DNA of 64,000 bases from Otatea glauca (GCA_036346275.1 CM070730.1:8494309-8558308), one strand, 5' to 3'. Counted from the first letter of the stretch, positions 45,154 to 59,600 are shown. The notes: generated from the letters alone by a model not told the origin. Numbers and translations are program-made.

Positions 45154-48100
45154 ATGGCGCATGATCCGAGCCTAGGGTACGCGGACTACTTCGCGGTGGG
45201 GGGTGGTGGCGGCGGCGGGTCGACGCTCGTGCCGGAGGTGGACGCCGGGGAGCCGGAGCTGTACGGGTTGCACCAACCCGGCGGGGTGGAGATGTTCGGG
45301 GTCAGGGGGCTCGTGCCGGCCGCGATGGCCGCCGCACCTGCGCAGAACAAGGCCGTGCTTGTCGACTTCGACAGCTCGTCTACCATCCAGTTCGTTCTTG
45401 ACGAGCAGCAGCAGCACCGGCAGATGAGCCAGGCGCCCTTGTTCCTGTCGCTCCACAGGCCGGCGGAGGCCGCGTCGTCGCTGATGCTGCACCAACAGCT
45501 CGGCGGCGGTGCGCCACGGCAGCACCAGCAGCCGGCGCCGGCGGCGTGGATGCAGGGTGCCTGGCACCTGCGCGGCTCCAGGTTCCTGCTCCCAACGCAG
45601 CAGCTCCTTCATGAGTTCTGCAGCCTCTCCGTGGAGAGCACCAACAACCCGCCTGCAAAACCACCGAAGCCGTCGGCGCAAGAAGACGGCGGGGGCTCAT
45701 CGTCCTCGGCGTCTTGGACCCCATCGACCCAGATCCAGACCATGGACGCCGCCGAGCTGCAGAGGCTCAAGGCCAAGCTCTACACCATGCTCGAAGAGGT
45801 CAACCTAGCTAATTTACCATCATCGCGCCTCAATTAAGCATCACATGTAGTACATCACAGATCAACTGTCCGTCCGGATTACCAGCTTCTTGGAAATCTA
45901 AAAAGCTGCACGCAAGTAGGAGTTCAATTATGGCTTGCCCAAGGAGGGTTCCTGAGACAAGCACAGGGAGGTTATTCCATTCTAGGGCCTCACCAATGTC
46001 ACCATTTGCTTTTGGAAACCTCTATACCTTTGTCTCGATGCAGGTGTAGCTAGGTATCCATATAGGGTAACCCCTCTCTTTTTCTCATTAGCTAGTCAAG
46101 CAAGCACTCACAGTCACAGATCAGTAAGACCATGGCCCTGCAGGTGCAGTCCAGATCTCTGCAGGCCACTGCTCCACTACTCCTACCTTTGGCCTTTGCA
46201 TGCCAATCTCCTGTTCCACCAAGACCTCTTAATTCCTCACACATTTAATTACCGCTTGCCTTTCTTGTGTACACTGCACACTTGTACAGTGAAGTTCACA
46301 GGTAGGTGCAGCTTGGTCGTTGCAGAGTTTTAGCTAGGGTACTCGTACTAGGCACGTAGAGTCAAAGAGTCAAGTACTGCAAAGCTAAGGTGACAAGCTA
46401 TTACAATTTCGTTCACTACTGTTTCATCGCGATTAATTTGTTAGCTTAATTACTCACACCATTTTTTATCCGGTGTTGGAATTAATTGCAGGTGGACCGG
46501 AGGTACAGGAGGTACTGCGAGCAGATGAGGGCACTGGTGGGGTCCTTCGAGGCGGTGGCGGGGGAGCGGTCGCCGGCGGTGTACACGAAGCTTGCATCGC
46601 GGACGATCTCGAGGCACTTCCGGAGCCTGAGGGACGGGGTGGTGGCACAGATCCAGGCGGTGCGCAAGGCGCTCGGGGAGGACACCACCGTGCCGGGGAT
46701 GACCAAGGGGGAGACGCCCAGGCTGCGGGTGCTCGACCAGTGCCTGAGGCAGCACAAGGCGTACCAGGCCGACATGCTCGAGGGCCACCCGTGGCGGCCG
46801 CAGCGTGGGCTGCCGGAGCGCGCCGTCTCCATCCTCCGAGCTTGGCTCTTCGAGCACTTCCTACACCCGTAATGATCCATATATCACAACTCTTTCCATA
46901 ACTTCGTACAATGATTAGCATGCATGAGTCATGAATGCGCGATGTTAGATAGATTGAGAAGAACTAACCGAATTCGATCCTAAAAGAAAAGATGTAGGAA
47001 GTGCAGCATATCCTAACGAACTAAAGCTAAGAATCACACACGTACGTACGTCCGCTACTTGCAAAAGAATGTTTACCATTTAAGTGGTGCTCAATTGTTA
47101 TTCTCATTCGTACCATCGTTTTGCCTTGTGTTTTATTCTGCGGCATTAATTGTTCTTCCCGTACCATATGTCTTCCAATAGATATGATCAAATGCTCAAA
47201 TAGTAGCTCATAGAAAATTTCCCCTTAATTTTTGTGAAACCCCCTTGACTATTATTTGTTAATTAATTTGTTGCCACTTCAATAGAGGTGGAATTCTTGG
47301 GTTGTATGCATCTCACGATGCAGAGGCCGGGAGATATAATCTTCTATTATCTAAAAAAATAGAGGTAGAATTCTGTTCAGTATGTCAAAATATTACAGAG
47401 TTTAAAAATGAGAGGTGTTCATATAATAGCTAGGCACCATATGTCCCTTCGGATATTTCATTTGCTTTTTTTTTTAAACAAGGACAAGCGCTTTGCCAAT
47501 TTGTTAAAAGAGAAGGTGAGCACCTGTGTCAATCTTAGGACTCAAGCATGGGTGGGCTAGGAGGGAGGTTAAACAGCCTCCCCACCATCTAGCCACGGGC
47601 CAGATCTCCTCATCATCCAATTAAACCAGTTAAAATGGTTATGACATAATATTCATTTAGCCAGCCTCATCTGGGTGTTGATCAATTGAACTAAACTTAG
47701 CTTGTCCAATAGGGCTAGCAGTTATTTATGTGCTAATAGCCTAATACAAATGGATGCTCTTCTTCTAGTACCGTTACAATGTCTACATCAGATACCGCAC
47801 ATGTCTTATGGCAATATTCCATGTATTGTCCAGGGACCAATTTACAACAGTACGTCTGTAGATATCTTCTTTAAACAAATCTATATACAAATATTGGGTT
47901 TGTTCTATTCTAATTTCTCACTGTATAACCAAACCTATGATCTGATGGAAGACAAACTATAACGCCCTAGTTGGTGTCTTCTCATCCAGGTATCCAAGCG
48001 ACGTGGATAAGCACATCCTGGCGCGCCAGACGGGCCTATCACGGAGTCAAGTACGTATGCTCACTTCTTCACCATCACCTGATCGATCGGTCGATCAGCT

Positions 48101-49055
48101 GAAATAATACAAAAATGTTAACCAGTTGCTATCCAATAATTAGCCACACACGCATACCGACCATCGCATCATAATCAATGCGTCGTCTGCTTGTATCCAT
48201 AATGCTGGTCATTTTTGTCCCACTAATTAAAATTGATTCCACACGCATTGCAAGCTGCAATTTATTTGCATTGGAAATGACACATCAACCCAATTGGTCA
48301 GGTACCACGTCGGAGTCGTACGTGTCGTCCTCTTGTGCTCGCAAATGTTCAAGGAAATAATCTAATCTAATTAACCTCTCTTTCCGCGCCCACCATGCGG
48401 TACGTTGCGTATGCAGGTCTCCAATTGGTTCATCAACGCAAGGGTGAGGCTGTGGAAGCCAATGGTGGAGGAGATGTACATGGAGGAGATGAAGGACCAG
48501 GAGGGCCGCGGCCAGTGGCACGTCAGCAATCTGCAGAACCCTAATCCTAGAAGCTACACCTCCGAGGGGCGCGGGGGCGACGAGGACGGCGGCGGCGAGC
48601 AGAAGCCAGCGCGGGCGCAGCTGCTGCACGACGCTGGTTTGCTGGCCTCCGTCGTGAGCATCGGCAGCGGCGCCGGCCACATTGACCATCAGAGCATCAA
48701 CTTCGGCATGAGGGACCACCTTGATATCGACGCGTACGAGGCGGCGGGCGGGCAGGGTTTCGGCGGCGGCGGCGCAGGCGGCGTGTCGCTGACGCTGGGG
48801 CTGCAGCAGCAGGCCGACCCGCACGGAGGCGTGAACGTCGCGTTCGCCTCAGCCCCGTCGTCCGACGTGCAGGGCGGCGCCACCGAGTTCCTGTTCATGG
48901 CCGGCGAGCAGCAGATGGGCGGTGCAGGCGGCGGCGTGCACTCGGTTCACGGCCACCACAGCCAGTTCGGCGCCGGCATGGACGGCGACGCCGAGTCGCA
49001 CTACCGGGGACTGAGCACCACCGGGTTCCAGCTCCTCCACGACCTCGCTGGGTGA
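45154..49055 (+). CDS. BEL1-like (BELL) TALE homeodomain transcription factor
   Basis: Four coding exons: 45,154-45,798, 46,492-46,868, 47,990-48,050 and 48,417-49,055. All introns start GT and end AG, and the 573-codon frame is continuous. The 61-bp third exon is typical of BELL genes. Order of domains: a SKY-type motif SRFLLPTQQLLHEFCSL (about residues 141-157); a BELL domain from LQRLKAKLYTMLEEVDRRY to HFRSLRDGVVAQIQ (about 203-280); and a homeodomain (about 317-379) with the TALE tripeptide PYP at 341-343 and WFINARVR in helix 3. A VSLTLGL (ZIBEL-type) motif follows near residue 484 and the C-terminus is GFQLLHDLAG. BELL proteins act in the nucleus as partners of KNOX proteins in meristem, inflorescence and abscission control. 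The C-terminus recalls rice qSH1/SH5-type proteins, but I am not sure of the orthologue. Intron 2 holds a LINE tail. Confidence 0.95.
47298..47357 (+). mobile_element. 60-bp LINE 3' tail insertion in BELL intron 2
   Basis: The insert ends GGCCGGGAGATATAATCTTC then TATTATCTAAAAAA, matching the 3' end of the LINE at 9,560-9,609. It is flanked by a 17-bp duplication beginning AATAGAGGTGG (47,281-47,297 and 47,358-47,374, one mismatch). Extreme 5' truncation is a normal outcome of target-primed reverse transcription. Confidence 0.85.
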
Positions 49056-49334
49056 TGAATAGCATCACATAGATCATAGACAGGATCACATAGACGTACG
49101 GAATCAATGGCCATCGCTAACTAGAGCTAGCGGAGGATTTGTGTGTAGGGTTTATGCATGCTTTGGGTTGGAGGTTGATGAGGTGGTGATTGATGGGGAT
49201 GTGTAAACGGCAGCGCGCAGGGATGGCATGGCAGCCTGTGTACTCTGCTGTGTACACTGCTTTGGATTTTTGTAGCGTTTTAGATACCTCTCTTTAAGTC
49301 TTGGTACGGTGTCTTTGCCTATGTATGTTTTCCC
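49056..49334 (+). other. Probable 3' untranslated region of the BELL gene
   Basis: Non-coding sequence following the stop codon, with T-rich and GT-rich stretches (TTTTTGTAGCG, TTGGTACGGTGTC). No definite polyadenylation signal could be chosen. Confidence 0.4.
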
Positions 49335-49867
<533 letters not shown>

Positions 49868-49869
49868 TA

Positions 49870-50134
49870 CTCACTCCGTTGATAAATATATAAGGCGTAT
49901 TTTGACTTTGCACAAGGATTAAGGTTATGGTGAAATTGAGAAAGGCATGAGAGAAAATAACTTACATATCCCTTTTAATTGTCTTGGAAGATGAGAAATA
50001 ATGAATAAATGCATATGGTTGAGAGAGAATAAATAGGGGTATAAGTGGAAAGGCTCATTAAATCTACATACATACCTTATATTTTTCAACAAGACCATTC
50101 AAACTATATGCCTTATATTTATCAACGGAGGGAG
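49870..50134. mobile_element. Stowaway MITE
   Basis: The ends CTCACTCCGTTGATAAATAT and the inverse of CTCCCTCCGTTGATAAATAT are inverted repeats of the Stowaway (Tc1/mariner-derived) type. They are flanked by TA (49,868-49,869 and 50,135-50,136). Length 265 bp. Confidence 0.85.
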
Positions 50135-50136
50135 TA

Positions 50137-50778
50137 TTTAGTTTGCTACCAAATTTTGATAAGATTCCTTTCTCCCTTGGTTCTCTAGTTTATTTTCTTG
50201 ATAATCTTTCGCTAAAACATTGGTAGCTAATTTGGTGACCAAATTTTGAGAAAGACTTTGAGGAGAAGGGAAGGAAGGGGTGCTGCCACTTGCCTAGCTA
50301 CTTATCATAAGGAGAGGGCTTTTAAGAGAAAGAGAAGTGAGGGAAGAAATAAGGTACCGCTACTTGTCGCTAGAAAAAAGAATCGATTCTCGCTAAAGAT
50401 ATAATGAGAACGCTCTCAAATTAACCATTTCCCTAAGGAAATGTACGGACTGAACCTTTTTGTGCGTGCAAAATTGCAATTACCGGTTTCGACATACTAG
50501 TGCCGTACATGGAGGTGGCGTGATCAATCCAACTGTCTGGAATCCTTTCTATATACACATCAAATGATATATAGGAAGTTCTATTTCGAGCAATTCTTCG
50601 AGTATTTTTTTTGTATCGTGCATTAGCAATAACTAGGTCTTACATTGATGTTGTCATGCAGTCATTCATGCGTGGTACTATTTATTAAAACTAGCAATAC
50701 CTTTACAACTGTATAGTTAGATATTATAATACAACTCTACTTTCTATAATTAAAATACAATCATATAACTTTAATATA
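50137..50778. other. Unclassified intergenic sequence
   Basis: No gene or defined element recognised. Confidence 0.35.
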
Positions 50779-50781
50779 TAT

Positions 50782-53616
50782 CACTACTACAGGAATGTAC
50801 ATCACAATCGGTTCTTTTTTATCATCACAGTCAGTTTTAGTGGCAGTACAAAGTTATTAGACAGTGATGAGAAGATACTATCACAGTTGGTTTTCGCTCG
50901 ATAGTGATAAATTGTCATCACAATCGGTTCTGAGCTCAAAATTGATTGTGATAGATATCCACATCACAATCGGTTTCAAGCTAGAACCGATTATGATGTG
51001 GGTGTGGTGTTTGCTCTTTGTATATCCTCCCGAAAACATCACAGATTACACACAGTATGCATGTAACATTCACAATACATATTTGGGGGTATTGTGGTCT
51101 CTGTCAACTTTATCTTCTTGACAAAAGGATTCTCTGAGGTCTCCTGGGGTTCTTTGGTGTCGTACAATTCCTTTTGCATATCAGATATACTTTCGCTTCA
51201 TGCACAACCAAAGAGGAAGATCGTAGATACACAACAGAACTGATCAAGTGCTATGACGACTGCTCATATTACCAAATAGATTCATTTCATCGGTACTCAA
51301 TTCAAATCTTATGTTCCCCATCTCGGCACCAAACTCCTCATGTTTCCAATCAATGTTTCTCCATTGAGCCGAATCAGCGGGGTGTCTCAGTTTGCCATCT
51401 TCCTTTTGAGATTAATAATGCCAACGCAATAATTTTGCCTCTTTGAGATTTACAAACAACCGTTCTAAATGGGAAATGATGGGTAAGTACCAAAACACCT
51501 TGGCTGGTGGTGCCCCTTTGTTGACCTCTTCACCGTCTTCGTCTCGACTCTTACGTTTCTTGTCATTACACTTGTTCTTTTGTTTGTACTGGGGTACACC
51601 ACAAACTGGACAAACGTGCAATTACTTATGCGTATTACGATACAAGATACAATCATTCGGACATGCATGTATCCTTTCTATTTCTATTCACATGGGACAT
51701 AGTAGTTTCTTCACTTCATAAATGATTGTTGGCAATTTGTTTCCTTCCGGAAGCACATCCGATAGAAGAACTAAAAGTGCATTGAAACTTGTATCTGTCC
51801 AACAGTATTTTTGCCTTCAGATAGAACAAGGCAAGGACCGAACCCAACTTGGTGTATTCCGCTTTGCAACCCGAGAACAACGGTTTGGCATCGTTTTCCA
51901 TGAAGCTTTTAAAATTTTTAAACTCTCTTTCCGCGTAATTTTCTTCCACATCCCACAATATTTGCTCTAAATTATCCTCCTCAAACATTTCACGCTGTAA
52001 CTCGTGATCGGGTTTCAACATATCTTCGTTTCATATTGGACAGGTAGTACTTGTCTCCCTATGATGGATCCAACATATGTAATTCCTCACGAAGCCACGT
52101 CGAATCAAGTGATCTTCAATTTGAACCGAGTTGTTAAATCTCCTGATATTGGTGCAATCAAAGTAAGGGCAATACATAGTAGATTACACCCCTCTTCACC
52201 ATGTTCTCTTCTGTAATTGTTTTGAACTCCTTAACACCCCTTTGAAATTCAGCACTCACACAGCTTTTCTGATACATCCATTCATTATGGTCCATTTGCA
52301 ATTAAACTACGTACACTAAATTAATAAAAAACTGCAGCGACAGCTAGCTAGCTATTTCAAATATTGAGACGTCATTTAATTACCTTTGCAAAACAGAGGA
52401 CGGGTTCCAAGATATATAATTTTTCACACGATACCTTCTTCCCTAGTTAAGAGCTTTCAATTTTCTAGTTAGGAGACATACATTTAAAACATTAACAATG
52501 ATATCGAATTATCTAATGCTGTAAACTTACAATTCTTTTGATTTCAATGAAACACAATAAAGGTGGAAGCATTAACAAAGTTGAGAAATTAAATGATCTT
52601 AAAGAAACGCCTATCTGTTCACTAACTAAGTACCAACGATGACTCTAAATCTCTAATTAGGTTAGGTCTTAATCCCATTCGAGGATATGTGGTTCGGGCA
52701 AATTCCTAAGCTGTTGTACAACTCTAGAGAAAATTTTGGCAGTATCTCTCTGTTGTTATCCAAATACATGTCTCGACATCAAGTCAAGAGGGTGTATATC
52801 CGGAGAACACCAGAGAGGTGGTGCTGAAATTAATTTTCTCTGCAGTTATACAACAGCTTAATAAGGAACTTGTCTGAACCACGTATCCTCGAATTTTCCA
52901 AAAAAGCATGGACAATTCAAGAGTGTTTTTTTTATAAATATACCATTTCAGCATATTTATAAACAAACACCCTCAAATAGGTGACGTAGGTTACACAACC
53001 TAAACTCTAACATTCATCATATTACAGCAACAATAATTCCAAATCAACACGAGCGTACTAAAAAGCAGATAAATAGATGTGTGTTTGTCAAATAAAGGGT
53101 GTGAAATCTGATAGAATACACACAATTACAGTGCAACCTAAACTCTCTTTGCGACATATCGAATTACCTAGTGCAAAATTGAAGGGATTTGAAGGAATAC
53201 TTATATTTTGAAGAAAAACACAAATGAGAAAAAATTAAGGGAAAATCTCCTCAAACTATAGCTTCAACTTTACCCTCTTAACACCCATCCTCGAGGATTT
53301 CATAATTTCTCACCCAAGTATAGGTTCTAACCAGAGTATGTTGTGTTTTTTTGGGCGACGGCGGTTTTTTTGCCTCTAGAACAACAACAGAGGAGAGTTC
53401 AGCCCGAGGGTATATATAACCTAGCGAGTCACATCACAATCGGTTGATATGTGCCCAATGCTATATCACAATCAGTTCTAACCTGAGAACCAATTGTAAT
53501 GATTCCCCACTAATTATTAACTCCCTTATCGAATCATCTATCACAATCGGTTTTTTCCTAAAAAGTTAGAAACCGATCCAGATAAAGCGATAATGTTGTA
53601 CCATTTTGTAGTGGTG
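50782..53616 (-). mobile_element. CACTA (En/Spm) transposon with degraded transposase
   Basis: The left end CACTACTACAGGAATG and right end (inverse of CACCACTACAAAATGG) are CACTA-type inverted repeats, flanked by the 3-bp duplication TAT (50,779-50,781 and 53,617-53,619). Subterminal ATCACAATCGGTT motifs occur repeatedly at both ends (50,800-50,990 and 53,430-53,580). The 2.8-kb interior carries a broken TNP2-type transposase on the minus strand; the second CACTA protein is not recognisable, so this is an internally deleted derivative. Confidence 0.9.
51150..52295 (-). pseudogene. TNP2-like CACTA transposase fragment
   Basis: The minus-strand ATG at 52,295 begins MDHNEWMYQKSCVSAEFQRG, the transposase-associated N-terminal domain, followed out of frame by a piece with RRFNNSVQIEDHLIRRGFV. 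A second open segment (51,716-52,021) includes KPLFSGCKAEYTKLGSVLAL. A third (51,412-51,668) includes CILYR, LHVCPVCGVPQYK and LPIISHLERLF. A fourth (about 51,200-51,430) includes DGKLRHPADSAQW and NMSSRHST followed by a stop. The order matches TNP2-family transposases, but only the N-terminal third is present, with frameshifts and stops. The catalytic DDE part is missing, so the product is inactive. Confidence 0.85.
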
Positions 53617-53699
53617 TATATATACACACACTCCGCGCTTTGGTCGGAGAAGCGCATGGAAAACATCCCATGTATGCCCGCTTGACGCGTGTTGACTAA

Positions 53700-56600
53700 T
53701 GTAACATCCCATAAAATTCAAAAATATGAAAAATAAAAAGTTTAGAATTTAAAAATGGAATTAAATAAAAATTTCAATTGGAATCAAGATTTTAGTTTAA
53801 AATAAATATCTTTTCCTCTTTTTCTTGTATTCTAATTCTAAAAGAAAAGAATATTTCATTTATTAAAACTATTTCTTCCGAAACAAACAAAATATAAAAA
53901 TAAATTTGAGATGTAATATTCAGTTTGAATTTGAATTTTCTGAGTTTTCTGAATTATTGGTTCTTCTTGAATTTTTGCTCTAAAAAGAAAAGTAATATCT
54001 ATTGAAATGGTAAAATGGTAAAAGTAAAAAGATAAAAATACTGTAACATCCCAAAATTTGGCTTAATTAAGTTTTTGTTGTTTAAAAGTGCATTTGTGAT
54101 TTTCTGGAATTTATTTGGATTTTTCTGGATTTATTTGAATTAAATGTTATTTTGGGTTTATTGCTTTTTATTCAAAAGTATTTAAATCTGTGCAAAGTCA
54201 AAATAAAGTTTTGTCAAAAATATTTTATTTAAGTCCAGAATGTCTCAAAGTATTTTTGAGATTTTTCTTGGAATTTTCCTGATTATTTTATTGCCTAAAA
54301 CAAATTAAAGGAATTTTTGGAATTAGTTTAATTGGAAAACTGTTAAAAAAATCTTTTGAACAGTGTTGGGCCGAGCCCAACACTGTGCGCTGTAAACCCG
54401 CGTCGGTGCGGCCCAGTCAGCCCGTGGCCGTCGCGAGGAAACCCTAGATCGGCGACCGTTCATCGCGATCCAGCGGTCCAGAGAGGGCCGCGTGTGTGTG
54501 CGCGTTTTAGCCGTCGGATCTGGACACGCGTCGCAACGTCAGTTGTCGTCTCCGATCTGGACTCGGAGTTCATCGCCGTGACGCCGCCGGACTCTTTCGC
54601 CGTGTGGAGCGCGGACGCCGAGGCTATAAAAGGAGGGGGTAGCGCCCCGAGGTTCGCAAGCCAGCGCCGCATCTTTTGGGTGGAAAGTTTCGCGAGCAAC
54701 CAGAGAACGTCGCCGCAAGCTCGCGGAGTTGAAGTCTGCAGCCCGAAGTTTTTGCTCAAGCACGCCGCCGGTTCGTCGGTTTTAAATCGTGTGGACTCGA
54801 GATCTGGACTCACCGGCGCGCGCGTCGACTACTCTCTCGCCTCGCGGAGACGCGCCGAAACGCCGCCGCCTTGGTCTTCGTCTTCAAGTCCGGTAAGACC
54901 TCACCGTCGCGCCGCCATCGCTGGACCAGGAGCTCGGAAGCCGTCGGATCTAGATTGGATGGCTGATGCGTTGCCACGTCGCTCGCGATTGATGACCGTC
55001 CGATCGGGTTTCGTCGGATCAGATCGAACCGCTGGGTTGAGCCAATCGCAGACGGCCACGTGTCGGCGCTGGTGCCGAGGCGTCGTGAGCCGAGTCTACC
55101 GTAAGCCAGCACGAGTTCGTAGACTCAGTCCATGCGCCGAGGACACGTGTCGGCGTGGGATTGGCCGAGACCAGTGCTGACGTCATGCTTGCGTCATAAT
55201 TACATTTTTCAATTGGAAAAATATTCCGATTGGAAATTCCGTGATGATGACGTCATCATGAGGTCACGCTGACGTCATAAATCGATTTTTCAGTATAAAA
55301 ATAAATCTGTTAATTCGTATTTTCTGATTTTCTGATTTCAGTATTTATTTCAAACTTCAAAAGGCTATATCTTTTGCATCGTAACTCGGATTTGAGTGAT
55401 TCCAGTTTCTAAAAATTTGTAAAATTGAGATATATTTAATGGTGAATTTTAATTGATTTTTGGAGTTCAATTGCTCTCTGTTTTGGCATTTATTTGCTCT
55501 TCTCTTTGATGCAGCGTGAGGCGTTGAATTGTGCGACGCTTGGAGGAAGATCAAGCAACCCAAGAGCAAGCTTCAGATCAAGATCAGGACCTATTCCAAG
55601 GCAAGTTGTGCTTTGATCATGTTGAACCCATGTTTATAAAATTGCTATGTTTGTTTTACAATATTGCATATATTTCAAATATACAATTGTTTCAAATTAG
55701 ATTGGGTTTAGCTAAAATACAGATTGATCTATACCCTACCTTGTCATTATATGCCATGAACCATTGTCACCCTAGATTGGTTTAATATAGTTGATTAATA
55801 ATTATGATCAACATTGGAGGTTAGACCGTATTAGTTGCTTAGCCATGCCACGTCATCACATGTGTCAGAATCATTGTTAATTAATCTTGATTAACGGAAT
55901 ATGGAACAATGTTATGAACTTGTGTGTCATGTGGGATCACACGACGAGATTGAGTTGTTGTGGCGAGTCATGTCACGCAACGATGTTGAATTGTTGATGG
56001 CACGTGGTGCTTGGTAATCAATTGGGTGATGATAACTTAGATTGGGGCAAGTGGCAAGGGGCGAGGAGGCCAAGGTGGGCCCGATGGGCGATGGTATGTG
56101 GAAGTCTTGCCTTGATCACACTAAGGACTTAACCTTGCAAGCCTTTGACTGAGTCAATCATGCAACCACATGTCTGGTATGGGCCAGCCTAGCTGAGTAA
56201 TTTGCAAAGTCTTAATTTTGATACTATCGTGGTCGGTGTGAGTTCCCGGGTCAGGGTGTAATTCACATGGCGCAAGAGGGGGGCCCTGGATGTGGTTTAC
56301 AGACCCGCCAGTGTTGAAACCTTAGCGGGTAGTATCGGGTTAAGATAGAGCATTGTAAAGGCTTTGTTATAATCACTCGCCTTGGTGGTGTTTAGTTGTA
56401 TCATCGTGGGTAAAGTGCATAACCTCTGCAGAGTGTGAAACTATTCGGATAGCCGTGCTCGCGGTATTGAGCAATGCTCGGGAATTACAGTTAAGGGTTA
56501 GCTTAATTAATTGGACAACTTGGTTGGGATGGCGGAATGCCATGTGGAAGATGGAATTTAACTTAGGATTGGAAACTTGGTTTACTTGAGAAATCTTGAA

Positions 56601-59600
56601 TTTATTTATTATCGTTATTTGTTTTACATCCTTTACAATCTATATATTGTATTCGTTCATAAATCTGCTTATTGCAAAATAGCCATGATAGCCTATCCAT
56701 TGGAATAAGCCTTGCATATAGATACATGGAATTGCATTCATGCACAACTTGTTGAGTGCTTTAAGTACTCACCCTTGCCAAACAACATTAATCAACAGTT
56801 GAAGAATCTACACTGTGTTGGAAGATGAAGTCCAAGAAGACACGAGTCATTAGGGTCCGAGCCTTGTCGGTTGCTGTGGTGGTGATGAGCTACCTACGTT
56901 TCTACTTTCCACGCTTAATTATTAGTTTATATTTTCAGTCTTGCCCTGCGTGGCTTAATAATGTAAGTTGGTCATAAGATCATACATTTAGTTATATCAA
57001 TAAATGAACTATTATTCTATTATCGTTGTGTATGATGTGATATGTACCAATGTTAAGCTGTGTGCACTAGCGTTGATCCTGGGAATAGTGCAGTAAACAC
57101 AGTGGGTTCGAATCAGTGGATTCGGGTCCTTACAAATACCGTATCAATAAAAATCTGCAAAAATAATATTAAAATATTATGAACTGTCATAGACATGGAC
57201 ATGCTGTCAAAAGTGATCTGAACACATTAAATAAAAGAAAAGATATTGTAATCTTGAAAAGATAATCAACAATCTGAAGTTGCAAGATTTCTTCAGAAGT
57301 TACCTTAACCTAACATGAGTTAAAATTTTAACCTTGCCGACATGATTATATTATCTATGTCTGGTAAAAATATCAAGAATTTATTCAATCTTTTAATAAT
57401 TTTAGAAATTCATAAACAGACAATGAGGAAAACTGAAAAGTTCAATGTCAGAATTATTAAAATTAAAGTATATATTATAAAAATATGAAAATTTTATATC
57501 AGGTAAATAATTCCATTTCAGATCTTCATAAAAATTTTCATAAAATAATAAACTGGTTTTTATCTTAAATTAAATAAAAATAAGAATCAGCCAAAATCTA
57601 CAACAGTGCATTGTCAGATTTTTATAAATAATTTTACTCATATATTTCATCTGAAAATTTTACGGAACCCTAATCTATTCCTTGCCGACCTACATAAAAA
57701 TCCTTACAAAATTTTGAGTCAGTTTCAGGACCTAAACCAATGAATCTATCCTGTCCTGTCCAGAGTTTTCGGCAGACTTCTCCTCTTTTCTCTCTCTGTC
57801 AAGTGGGCCATCCTGGCCAGCTGTGCCCCTGCCGACTTCCTCTCTGTCCCTGCCGACTTCTTTTCTTCCACTGCCAACCATGGCCCACTCGTCAGCCTTC
57901 TTCCTTTTCTTTTTTCTCCTCCTCTCGCTGCTCTCGCAAGAAGCTACCGAGCCAGCCACCGCCGCCTCCAACCTTGGTCTTGTCCGCGCCGCAACTCGCC
58001 ACCCAAGATGCCGACCTGCTGCTCCTATGTCACCTCACCGCTGCTAACCTGCCATATCTTGCACCGGTGAAACCCAAGCAGCAACTCCGTCCCTTGCCGC
58101 CTCTGCTGTCTTCGCCCAAATCCCGTCGCGGCAAGGATTTGCTGCCAATTCCCTTGCCACGGCATGATTCGGGCAGCGAATTGCATCGCAGCCAAACCAT
58201 CGACCGCTCCTAGCTGCCACGGCAACCTTTTCGCCAGAAAATCGCGCCACGGCAAAGAACCCGCTCTTGCTCCTGCGTTCAAATCTCGCTTCAACCGACC
58301 TTCATCGCTTACTTAAAGCATTGCAAAACCTCTGCTAGCATTCGTGCTCTTCTCTGGAACCCTCAAAACCGAGCCAAGCCGCCTCATCACCACCAGCTCC
58401 CGTCTTCTTCCCCGAGTCCGGTGAAATCAGTGAAAAGAGGGGGAAACCCAATTCAAGCTTTTCGACAAATCATTCCTCGAACCATCACTCTTGAAGCAAC
58501 CTCTTGGCACGCCGAAGCCTTCCCTAACCTCAATTGAGGGTCTTCTTCTCCGGGCAGCTGGCGCACCAAGCTCTTCCCGCCGCCGCCTCCCTCGCATGGT
58601 GAGACTCATACTCCGATGCCTATTTCTTTGAATAAAAGCTAAAAACCGAACCCTTGAATCTCACTGGTACTCACCTCGGTGATCTTTACACTCGGGAAAC
58701 CGTAATTTCACAGATTCTTGCGCCACGACCATGTCCTCCGCCGCCCCTCTCCGGTGACAGACCAATCTCGACCATCTCCGTCCGAACCTCCACCACCCAG
58801 GTGTGCGCACCACCCTCCTAATGCTCGCCATGCTATCGATTCAACCTCTCCGGCGAAGCCCTGCCGCCGGCGAGCCTCGGAAGTGCCCTCCTCTGCCTCG
58901 GGTTGCCGACAGGCGGGCCACCCTGGTCAGCCCCTCAGCTCAGCCCGAGTCCAAAAAGGGAAGGCGTATTCATAGTTGGAAGGCGTACTTTCCTATTTTG
59001 GTAAATTTCCAGTTTTGAGTATTTTCCTAAACCTAGCACATTCATTTGATTATATCTTTTACATTTTAGATTAAAATGAGATGAAATAAATTTCTAAATT
59101 CATAATAAATCCTGTAGATTCATAATATGCAAAAATATTTTAGAAATAAACTGTATTTAAATTTTAAATTCAAATTAAAGAAAAGAATCAAAACATGTCA
59201 TATATAGAATTTTTGAAATGAACTCCAATTTGAATGAAACCAATTTTGTTAGAAATATTAATTCCTCAGGGACCTAAATATGCAAAATTATTCATATTTT
59301 GGCATGATTTACATCCTTTTCTAAAGAAAGCTGTTTCTAATATGTTAAATACTCAAATATGAATATCTTTTGCAAAAATGATTCAAATCATATCAAACCA
59401 GTTTCTATGAGTTTAGGAATTAGTAATCTACTTAGTTCTGTGAAAACATTTACAATTGAATCTAATTTGAATTAAATTTAAAATATATTATTTTCCAATA
59501 CAATAGAAATCGAAATAAACATAACTTAAAGCATGTAAAGTTCAAATATTGGTAAAATGATTCCTAAAGTATTTAATAAAACCATAGTACCCTTGTTATG

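Noticed and set aside
45172..45724. Antisense open frames across BELL exon 1
   Set aside because: GC-rich coding sequence gives long antisense frames. The sense frame has the conserved domains and consistent splice sites.
47281..47300. Resemblance of GAGGTGGAATTCTTGG to a conserved 18S rRNA segment
   Set aside because: The similarity is about 15 bases and does not extend. The sequence is the target duplication of a LINE tail.
54356..55180. 274-residue open frame in the nested LTR
   Set aside because: It overlaps the LTR TATA box and start region, has no recognisable domain, and is arginine/proline/serine-rich as expected from GC-rich non-coding sequence.
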